NCBI GenBank assembly: GCA_030635415.1
Contig: DAOVYW010000103.1
Span: 1 to 8,270 of the forward strand
Length of the DNA stretch: 8,270 nt
Direction of reading: 5' to 3'
Source of the DNA: Candidatus Firestoneibacteriota bacterium
GTDB taxonomy: Bacteria; Oederibacteriota; JAAXVQ01; JAUVAV01
The notes below the pieces were generated by a model. The model did not search any database and was not told the DNA's origin. It saw only the letters and a list, made by a program, of their open reading frames with translations. Positions 1 to 5,157 of the stretch are shown one piece after another. A program made the position numbers and the translations under genes. Position 1 is the stretch's first letter. Each line of letters starts with the position of its first letter.

Positions 1-153
1 ATGGCAATGCGTGTGGGATATAACGGATATGAAATTACTATGGGAGCATCATATATGCCTGAATACTATGAAGTCGATTACGCATTTCATTACGATCTGT
101 CAGATGTTGGGGTGGACCAGCACCGTGTTTCTATCTTGTTTAGGTTTAAATAA
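1..153 (+). CDS. PorV/PorQ-like outer-membrane barrel protein, 3' end only
   Basis: This is an open frame from the first base to TAA at 151-153, giving the last 50 residues of a protein whose start lies outside the window. The ATG at position 1 is probably internal, because there is no signal peptide and no visible upstream context. The tail has alternating short beta-strand-like segments: 'GYEITMGASY', then 'VDYAFHYDL', then 'DQHRVSILFRF'. Ending a barrel with an 'xDYAF...G..HRVSxxxRF' pattern is typical of PorV/PorQ (UPF0164-like) outer-membrane proteins. Members of this family are known in Bacteroidota type IX secretion and in many other diderm phyla. A paralogous tail with the same architecture follows at about 299-793. 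The specific function cannot be told from the tail; the family assignment is from motif recall only. Confidence 0.6.
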   Translation: MAMRVGYNGYEITMGASYMPEYYEVDYAFHYDLSDVGVDQHRVSILFRFK

Positions 154-298
154 CCTTGATTTGAAAATATAAAATATTACTTTAATCCGGTAAAATCAAT
201 TATTTGAGTAACAGAAATAACATCCTGATTCTATTAAAAAAGCAGAAATGATTTGTGACAAGATTTTTAAAAATGCTTGCTTTGCGCCCTGCCTATAA
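154..298. other. AT-rich spacer without a recognisable gene
   Basis: This stretch lies between the stop of the first barrel gene and the start of the second barrel remnant. It is AT-rich, with stops in all three + frames. The longest frame of note (248-298, 16 codons plus stop) has no ribosome binding site and no recognisable product. Because the downstream barrel gene lacks its signal peptide and N-terminal half, this spacer probably represents the scar of a deletion or decayed coding DNA rather than a functional intergenic region. I see no convincing promoter or terminator in it. Confidence 0.4.
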
Positions 299-793
299 CC
301 TATAGAAGGGAGTAGGATTCTGGGTGCGGGCTTGAAGCTGGCCTACGATCAGATTGACAATTCTGGAAATCTTTCCGGCGCTCTGGATTTAGGGATAAAT
401 TCTCAGGTGATGGCGGATTTGACCACCGGTCTGGCAATAAAAAATATCGGCTTGGCCGCGGATGATCATCTGCTGCCCCTGGCTTTGTGCCTGGGAGGCG
501 CATATAACCTGCCTTACAGCCTGTCACCCCAAGATATGTTTACTGTATTTATCGATGTGGAAATTAAGCATGATGAAAATCCTGTGGCCGGATTGGGCGT
601 GGAATATACCTACTTGAAGCTTTTTCAAGTGCGAATAGGCTGGAATCAAAATTTCGGACAGGTCAATTCCAACCGGCTGGGTTTTACCGCCGGCGCGGGG
701 ATAACCTATCAAAGCTGGATCCTGGATTACGCCATTGCGCCGCAGGGCGACCTGGGGCTGAGCCATAAAGTAGGGTTGCAGTACGGGTTTTAG
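299..793 (+). pseudogene. Headless PorV/PorQ-like outer-membrane barrel remnant
   Basis: The frame is open from 299 (just after a TAA at 296-298) to TAG at 791-793. Only a TTG at 332 (or ATT at 317) could serve as a start, and neither would provide a signal peptide. The readable part starts 'GAGLKLAYDQID', continues through 'ALDLGINSQVMADLTTGLAIKNIG' strands and 'LPLALCLGGAYNLPY', and ends 'LDYAIAPQGDLGLSHKVGLQYGF' with a terminal Phe. These are the middle and C-terminal strands of PorV/PorQ (UPF0164-like) barrels. Roughly the first half of the expected protein is missing, so it is called a 5'-truncated pseudogene. It follows a complete tail of the same family (1-153), suggesting a former tandem pair. 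A 'gaaggga' at 305-311 could act as an RBS, so a shortened product cannot be excluded. I am fairly sure of the family and less sure that the gene is dead. Confidence 0.6.
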
Positions 794-811
794 CTTGGTG
801 GAATAAATGCT

Positions 812-955
812 TTGGAAAAACTGGTTGACGAGAATAAGCAATATTTATTAGCTACGGAGGAAGATTTTCGAAATATATTAAAGTCTTATAAAGAAGAATA
901 CGAAATCACGCGTGTTGCTCAATCGGGGGATGTTGTTTTGGGAAGGATTTTTTAA
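812..955 (+). pseudogene. Tail fragment resembling the C-terminus of a GT39-type glycosyltransferase
   Basis: This is a 47-codon frame ending at TAA (953-955). The frame is open back to the TAG of the preceding barrel remnant and contains no ATG; TTG at 812 is the only plausible start, with 'ggtgga' at 797-802 in front of it. The peptide includes 'KQYLLATEEDFRNILKSY' followed by 'YEITRVAQSGDVVLGRIF'. The order 'xYLLxTxEDFxxxxxxY....VxAxSGDxVLxRxF' resembles the short soluble tail at the end of many membrane glycosyltransferases of the GT39/ArnT-like group, where it follows the last membrane helix. No membrane-spanning part remains. The most likely reading is the 3' stump of a lost glycosyltransferase gene. 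A functional micro-protein is possible but less likely. Confidence 0.4.
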
Positions 956-1041
956 GCCTGGGTTTCCAGGGAAAAAGGCCGACCGCAGGCAGAAAATAGC
1001 GTCTGCCAGAAGAGAAATTCATAGATGTTTTTAACAATATT

Positions 1042-1056
1042 AAGGGGGAAATCGTG
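1042..1056 (+). promoter_or_regulatory. Ribosome binding site fixing a GTG start
   Basis: The purine run 'aagggggaa' (1042-1050) lies 3-5 bases before GTG at 1054-1056. The peptide read from this GTG opens with Met-Lys-Lys and a hydrophobic stretch ending Val-Lys-Ala, which is a proper Sec signal peptide. The GTG is therefore preferred over internal ATGs. No convincing -35/-10 pair is visible in the preceding 100 bases. Confidence 0.65.
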
Positions 1057-1827
1057 AAAAAGCTAATATGGGTGTTGGTATTAATGGCAATGGTGGCAAC
1101 CGTAAAGGCGGAAGTGCCGAAATTGATAAATTATTCGGGCAAGCTGACGGATAAGCAGGGGAATGTCCTGGAAGATAAAATATATGATATCCGGTTTTCA
1201 TTATGGACGGCTAACACCGGAGGGGCGGAGGTGTGGGCCGAGGAGCATTATAATGCCCAGGACCGGGGCGTGCAAACCTATGGCGGTGGGTTCAATGTAG
1301 TGCTGGGAGGAACAACGGCCTTGCCGGAGTTTGAACAAAATTATTGGATAGAGATAAGAATAAATATTAAGGGAACAGATGAGACCTTTGCCCGGCAGGA
1401 AATGCTTAGTGTGCCGTATGCTATGCGGGCGGATGACGGAACTCCCAAGGGCGCGATAATTATGTGGACAGATCCAAAAGGAACTGGAGAATGTCCTTGC
1501 GGATATACACGGCTTAATCAATTTGACGGGAGATTTCCACGCGGCGCAGCCACTTACGGAGCAACCGGCGGCGCGGATTCGCATAGTCATGAGAATTATA
1601 CTCAGGATAGTGATGCTCATGTTCATCATTTAAAAATAAAATCAAATGGTAATGATGGTTATATTAATATTAGTAAAGGTGACGGAACAGTTGTAAAAGC
1701 AGCAGGTTATATTCATGATCACTTGGTCGATGGTGATACTGATTTAGACGGAACGCATAAGCATAAGATTTTATCTGATTCAAACATTCCGCGGTTTTTT
1801 AATGTGATATTCTGTTTAAAAGAGTAA
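1054..1827 (+). CDS. Secreted protein with tail-fibre/collar-like, HxH-rich C-terminal half
   Basis: The protein has 257 residues and a GTG start. Residues 1-19 form a Sec signal peptide (Lys2-Lys3, hydrophobic core, VKA cleavage site before Glu20). Residues about 21-126 form a compact beta-rich domain seen in many exported proteins of diderm bacteria, with landmarks 'LINYSGKLTDKQGNVL', 'FNVVLG', 'YWIEIRI' and 'RQEMLSVPYAMRA'. Residues about 131-257 resemble the collar/tip region of phage tail fibres: 'GAIIMW', a Cys-Pro-Cys-Gly at 147-150, 'DGRFPRG', 'GATGGADSHSH', and the closing 'IPRFFNVIFCLKE'. Four His-x-His motifs (177-179, 189-191, 221-223, 235-237) could bind metal, as HxH motifs do in the T4 gp37 needle; that role is inference. 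No phage genes surround it, so it is probably a host surface or secreted fibre-like adhesin. The coding DNA turns strongly AT-rich from about 1600 onward. Confidence 0.65.
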   Translation: MKKLIWVLVLMAMVATVKAEVPKLINYSGKLTDKQGNVLEDKIYDIRFSLWTANTGGAEVWAEEHYNAQDRGVQTYGGGFNVVLGGTTALPEFEQNYWIEIRINIKGTDETFARQEMLSVPYAMRADDGTPKGAIIMWTDPKGTGECPCGYTRLNQFDGRFPRGAATYGATGGADSHSHENYTQDSDAHVHHLKIKSNGNDGYINISKGDGTVVKAAGYIHDHLVDGDTDLDGTHKHKILSDSNIPRFFNVIFCLKE

Positions 1828-1887
1828 TATGTTGGAATTAGTATAATGATGTAAAAAGCTGGTATAGATAGACAAAAAGGAGTACCG

Positions 1888-2670
1888 ATGAATATAAAAC
1901 CATCAGATGTTGTTTTGGAAATTGGCAGTGGGGATAATCCGCACCCTCGGTCTAATGTATTGGTGGATAAATATATTGAAGGAAATCTTGAGCGTGATGG
2001 AAATATAACCATTAATCGTCCGCTGATTGTGGCAGATCTCCAAAATCTACCTTTTAAAGATAAGAGTTTTGACTATGTTATTTGCCGCCATGTAGTAGAG
2101 CATCTTGATGATCCTGAAAAAGGCATAAAAGAACTAACACGGGTTGCCAAACGGGGATATATCGAATCTCCCAGTCTGGCGGGTGAAATTATGTTCGGGT
2201 GGAGTTTTCATCGTTGGGTACTTTCAATTGAAAACAATAAATTAATATTTACTCCTAAGAATTGGTCGAATCCTTTGGGGGGGGTGTTTCACGATCTTTT
2301 AAAGACCAACTTGTTTTTTAAATTATTCTATAAAATTCATCGGACGCTATTCTATACAAAACTTGAATGGCATGATCAAATCCTCTTCGAGATTCGTAAA
2401 ACGAGTTTTGCTGATGTCAAAGAAGAAATATATTCAAGTTATAAAAAACGCCAAAAATACGAAGAGAATCATAAAAGTATAAGCAATATTATTAAAGCCA
2501 AGGAAAAAACGAAACGTTTGGCAATTCAAACTACGACGTTAAAAAAAGAACTAAAAATACCACTGCGTGAATTGTTGATTTGTCCGGCATGCCAAAATAA
2601 TAATATGATTATTGCCGAAAATACCTGCACCTGCAAAAAATGTCAAACCGCATTCAGGATATATGAATAA
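1888..2670 (+). CDS. Class I SAM-dependent methyltransferase with C-terminal zinc-ribbon
   Basis: The protein has 260 residues. 'aaaaagga' at 1874-1881 is a good RBS for ATG 1888. The N-terminal Rossmann domain shows motif I 'VLEIGSG' (residues 9-15), an acidic residue after strand 2 (Asp27), the 'ADLQNLPF' loop (49-56), 'SFDYVICRHVVEHL' (60-73) and 'RVAKRGYIESPS'. This is the Methyltransf_11-like pattern. The middle part (about 90-225) is Lys-rich and mostly helical. The end has Cys232-x2-Cys235 and Cys247-x-Cys249-x2-Cys252, a Trm112/zinc-ribbon-like knuckle. The substrate is unknown. The neighbouring membrane glycosyltransferase suggests modification of an envelope glycan or lipid, which is inference only. 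The gene is AT-rich compared with lysA or dapF and carries a run of eight G at 2277-2284 (residues 130-133), where a one-base slip would stop translation within about 15 codons. Confidence 0.75.
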   Translation: MNIKPSDVVLEIGSGDNPHPRSNVLVDKYIEGNLERDGNITINRPLIVADLQNLPFKDKSFDYVICRHVVEHLDDPEKGIKELTRVAKRGYIESPSLAGEIMFGWSFHRWVLSIENNKLIFTPKNWSNPLGGVFHDLLKTNLFFKLFYKIHRTLFYTKLEWHDQILFEIRKTSFADVKEEIYSSYKKRQKYEENHKSISNIIKAKEKTKRLAIQTTTLKKELKIPLRELLICPACQNNNMIIAENTCTCKKCQTAFRIYE

Positions 2671-2680
2671 CCATTGCGGA

Positions 2681-2718
2681 AAGCCGGATTTATTTTTTTG
2701 CGGCTTCGTTATTCCGGC
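2681..2718 (+). other. Two competing short hairpins after the methyltransferase gene
   Basis: Starting ten bases after the methyltransferase stop, AAGCCG (2681-2686) can pair with CGGCTT (2701-2706) across a T-rich 14-base loop containing seven consecutive T. The overlapping GCCGGA (2683-2688) can instead pair with TCCGGC (2713-2718). The two pairings exclude each other. Neither is followed by a clean T-run, so this is not a textbook rho-independent terminator. It may be a weak terminator or attenuator between the methyltransferase and the glycosyltransferase, or chance. Confidence 0.3.
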
Positions 2719-2791
2719 GCGATATTAGCTCTGGACAAAACCATCTAGACCGGCCGGGGTTGTTTAAGCTATATATAAAAGAAGGTATAAA

Positions 2792-4306
2792 ATGCCGGAA
2801 ACGGAAAAGAACTGTTCCTTTCAGCGGGGAATTAAAATATTGTTTTTTGTTGTATTCGCAAGTGTGCTTTTACTGGGAGGCGGACTGCGGTTTTATGATC
2901 TGAACCGCCAAAGCCTCTGGCAGGACGAAATCCACACCGTGGTATATGTAAATGATCACCCTTCGCTCTGGGAAGTAGTTCACCGTGTAGCTGTCCGGGA
3001 TCTGCATTCTCCCCTGTATTATATACTCTTGCGCATGGAAGTCTGGGCCGGGCAGCAAGGGGACATTCCTTTAACCGCTGGAAGGCTCCGCCTGCTCTCG
3101 GCATTTTTAGGTTTTTTGGCCCTGGGCGCGATGTTTTTATTAATGCTGAAAATATTTGGCCAACCGGGGTATGCCCTCCTGGGTCTCTTTATAGCGGCAA
3201 TAAGCATATACGGCATATATTACTCGCAGGAATTGCGAATGTATTCCCTGATTCTCTGCTTGGCGCCGATGGTACTGTTTTTTCAATTGAAATTATGGGA
3301 TGATCCTGATGCCGGGCTGAATCAATATGCGGCCGCGGGCTATGTGATCAGCAGCGTCTTAATGCTGTATTCCAGTTTAATCTGTTTGTTTTTTATAGCC
3401 GGGTCTTTATTAAGTCTTTTGATAATGAGCTGGTGGGAAAGAAAGACTTTTCCCACACGTTATATTGAGGTAATTAAATTAGGCGTACTGATAATTCTAT
3501 GTTACTTGCCCTGGATAGTGGCCATGTGGCGAAAAAGCATGGCCTTAAAAGGGGGCGTAGTGACCGGGTTGATAATTAGTAATCCGCGTGAATTGTTTAA
3601 ATTTGCTTTTGAGAACCTGCTCTTGCACTCGTGGAAAGAGGGAGCGGGTTTTGGGATTTTAAGCAAGATTATCAGGAATTTAGCGCCTTTTTCGCTGCTG
3701 AATTTATTGGAACGGGATAAGCGCCGGAAACATGGGATGATTTTACTGAGTTTTCTATGCGCTTTCACCATATATTTCGCAATAACCTATAACCGGGCAT
3801 TCCATACCGGACGTTACTTTTCACCTTGGTGGCCGTTTGCGGTTTATTTTGTAGTAGCGGGTTTTTCCGGCATCATGCTTTTGCTCAGGCGCATCAAACC
3901 CGGTCTAAGGTGGTGGGGAATAGGCTTTTTAGCGGGATTCCTGGGTTTATATATTTATGTTCAGGGTCAGCAAATCCGATTTTATTATCGGGATTTTGAA
4001 AAAGAAAATTGGCGTCAAATAGTAAAGTACTTGAATACTGAAAAGCAGGAGGGAGATGTGCTTCTGGCAGCCGGGGGTTGGCATAAAGCCTGTTTTACCT
4101 ATTATAGGGTCGAACTTCCTTTTATAACCGGCCAGGAGCTATTAAGCAATAAAATACCCGGGAAATATAAACGCCTGATTTATATCAATAATGAACCTCC
4201 TCAGAAGGAAATAAAAGGATTGACTCAGAAGTTTGAGGAACAATCCTTTGTTATAAAGGGCAAAAAATTATTTGTTTGGGAAATAGACGGGAAGATTGGT
4301 GATTAG
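2792..4306 (+). CDS. GT39/ArnT-like polytopic membrane glycosyltransferase
   Basis: The protein has 504 residues. 'gaagg' at 2781-2785 lies six bases before ATG 2792. A first membrane helix (about 14-35) leads into an outside loop with 'SLWQDEIHT'. Asp45-Glu46 matches the acidic catalytic pair of GT-C enzymes of the GT39/ArnT/PMT group. 'HSPLYYILL' follows (His72, Pro74), then 'SQELRMYSL' (145-153), another family hallmark. About nine or ten hydrophobic helices run to about residue 393, with 'HTGRYFSPWWPF' (338-349) late in the membrane part. A soluble tail follows (about 394-504), with 'WRQIVKYLN', 'GDVLLAAGGW' and 'YYRVELPF'. Such enzymes move a sugar from a polyprenyl-phosphate donor to a lipid, glycan or protein on the outer face of the inner membrane. 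The acceptor cannot be told from sequence. The stop codon (4304-4306) shares its last base with a palindromic element. Confidence 0.8.
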   Translation: MPETEKNCSFQRGIKILFFVVFASVLLLGGGLRFYDLNRQSLWQDEIHTVVYVNDHPSLWEVVHRVAVRDLHSPLYYILLRMEVWAGQQGDIPLTAGRLRLLSAFLGFLALGAMFLLMLKIFGQPGYALLGLFIAAISIYGIYYSQELRMYSLILCLAPMVLFFQLKLWDDPDAGLNQYAAAGYVISSVLMLYSSLICLFFIAGSLLSLLIMSWWERKTFPTRYIEVIKLGVLIILCYLPWIVAMWRKSMALKGGVVTGLIISNPRELFKFAFENLLLHSWKEGAGFGILSKIIRNLAPFSLLNLLERDKRRKHGMILLSFLCAFTIYFAITYNRAFHTGRYFSPWWPFAVYFVVAGFSGIMLLLRRIKPGLRWWGIGFLAGFLGLYIYVQGQQIRFYYRDFEKENWRQIVKYLNTEKQEGDVLLAAGGWHKACFTYYRVELPFITGQELLSNKIPGKYKRLIYINNEPPQKEIKGLTQKFEEQSFVIKGKKLFVWEIDGKIGD

Positions 4307-4392
4307 GAGCTTGTCGGACTTAGGCATAAAAGCGGAGTTTAAGCCCGCTTCCCCCTTTTCCAAAGGGGAAAAACTTAAGTCCGACAGACTCC
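4306..4392. repeat. 87-bp palindromic (MITE/REP-like) element
   Basis: Two 19-base arms face each other: 4306-4324 and 4374-4392. 16 of 19 positions are complementary, and two of the other three would be G-U pairs in RNA. The core is an uninterrupted 11 bp, TGTCGGACTTA at 4312-4322. Inside lie two perfect hairpins: AAGCGG (4330-4335) with CCGCTT (4345-4350), and CCCCTTT (4352-4358) with AAAGGGG (4362-4368) around a three-base loop. The transcript would fold as a three-way-junction-like cruciform. The left arm starts on the last base of the glycosyltransferase stop codon. The form fits a small non-autonomous palindromic repeat. It could also work as a transcript-end structure, although no T-run follows it. 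Confidence 0.65.
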
Positions 4393-4398
4393 AAGGGT

Positions 4399-4427
4399 TT
4401 GACAAGACACTTGCGGTATTATATAAT
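4399..4427 (+). promoter_or_regulatory. Perfect-consensus sigma70-type promoter
   Basis: TTGACA at 4399-4404 and TATAAT at 4422-4427 are separated by exactly 17 bases, so both hexamers and the spacing match consensus. Transcription would begin near 4434. That is almost on top of the ATG at 4436 and favours the later ATG at 4463 as the real start of the next gene. The -35 begins six bases after the right arm of the palindromic element. The promoter would drive the secreted protein, lysA and the second methyltransferase. Confidence 0.8.
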
Positions 4428-4444
4428 TTGAGGATATGTTGAAG

Positions 4445-4465
4445 AGAGAGGATAAAGGGTTAATG
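4445..4465 (+). promoter_or_regulatory. Ribosome binding site favouring the start at 4463
   Basis: A purine run 'agagagga' (4445-4452) and 'aaaggg' (4454-4459) precede ATG 4463. The alternative ATG at 4436 has only 'gagg' two bases ahead and would lie within about two bases of the predicted transcript start. Starting at 4463 also places the signal peptide at the very N-terminus. Confidence 0.55.
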
Positions 4466-5134
4466 TCTCAACAATTTTTAAAGGTCACCTTGTCGGCAGC
4501 CTTTTTGCTGTTTTTTTCTTTTAGTGCCACGGCTGAAAGGCTGCAGTGCTTTGCTGTACAAAAGGCCGTGATATATGGAGAGGAAATCCAGGTGCCCGAG
4601 GAAGTTAAACAGCATTACTTGAGTCAAGGGCAGGAGTACCTTCGGGGTTATTTGAAGAATAAGATGCTCGGGGTTGTAGCTTCAAAATGGCTGCCAGTTG
4701 ATTGGCATAAGCTGCAAACCTTGGCAGCGGTTGAATTGAATGATTTTTGTAAGGATGCTTATAATCTGCCCCTGAGAGCCCAAGTGCGGGTTTACGCGGA
4801 GGAAGATATCAAGCAATATTATAATTGCGGTCGTTTTTGGCCGGTTGAGATTGAGATCGATTCTTCTTATAGGTTAATGCCGTTTTTTAAATTGGAAGCC
4901 AAGCTGGAAGCTCCCTTTAATGATTTGTTGCGTTTTCAAATAGGATCTGAAATCCAATGGTCTGAGGTGATAACATCCCACCTGCAGTACCGGCTTTGCA
5001 ATGCCGGCCGGAGTTATGACGGCATGAATATCTGGTGGGGGTTAAATATAATGGATTGGAAAGTAAGCTTGAACCATGATTTAACCCCGGAATTTCACCA
5101 AATCCACCGTATTAGCCTGGCTAAAAAATTCTGA
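4463..5134 (+). CDS. Secreted, probably outer-membrane barrel protein of unknown function
   Basis: I do not recognise this family. From ATG 4463 it has 223 residues; an upstream in-frame ATG at 4436 would add nine charged residues and is disfavoured by the promoter position. Residues 1-24 are a Sec signal peptide with a long Phe/Leu core and a Ala-Thr-Ala cleavage site before Glu25. The 'RLQC' just after it does not fit a lipobox, so a lipoprotein is unlikely. The first half contains a short charged helical stretch ('EEVKQHYLSQGQEYLRGY'). The second half (about 110-223) is a succession of alternating hydrophobic/polar strands ('WPVEIEIDSSYRL', 'FFKLEAKLEAPF', 'MDWKVSLNHDL') and ends 'HRISLAKKF'. 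The terminal Phe is typical of outer-membrane barrels. The lysA gene follows after 23 bases, so the two are probably cotranscribed; a functional link to lysine synthesis is not evident. Confidence 0.6.
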   Translation: MSQQFLKVTLSAAFLLFFSFSATAERLQCFAVQKAVIYGEEIQVPEEVKQHYLSQGQEYLRGYLKNKMLGVVASKWLPVDWHKLQTLAAVELNDFCKDAYNLPLRAQVRVYAEEDIKQYYNCGRFWPVEIEIDSSYRLMPFFKLEAKLEAPFNDLLRFQIGSEIQWSEVITSHLQYRLCNAGRSYDGMNIWWGLNIMDWKVSLNHDLTPEFHQIHRISLAKKF

Positions 5135-5157
5135 TTGGTTCCTGGTAAGGAAATTAA

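Noticed and set aside
273..305. Short frame reading 'MLALRPAYNL', resembling a PorV motif ahead of the headless barrel remnant
   Set aside because: Ten residues are too few to separate a decayed repeat from chance, and the frame differs from that of the remnant.
988..1007. Hairpin GGCAGA/TCTGCC before the fibre-like gene
   Set aside because: Only 6 bp with an 8-base loop and no T-run; too weak to call a terminator or regulatory site.
1201..1629. 142-codon - strand open frame opposite the fibre-like gene
   Set aside because: Low-complexity Met/Ile/Ser-rich start and no family motif, while the + strand frame has a signal peptide and recognised domains.
1842..1847. TATAAT between the fibre-like gene and the zinc-ribbon methyltransferase
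   Set aside because: No -35-like hexamer at 16-18 bases and no TGn extension, in AT-rich DNA where TATAAT arises easily.
2732..2779. TGGACA plus TATATA/TATAAA as a promoter for the glycosyltransferase
   Set aside because: The spacing is about 34 bases, far from the usable 16-18.
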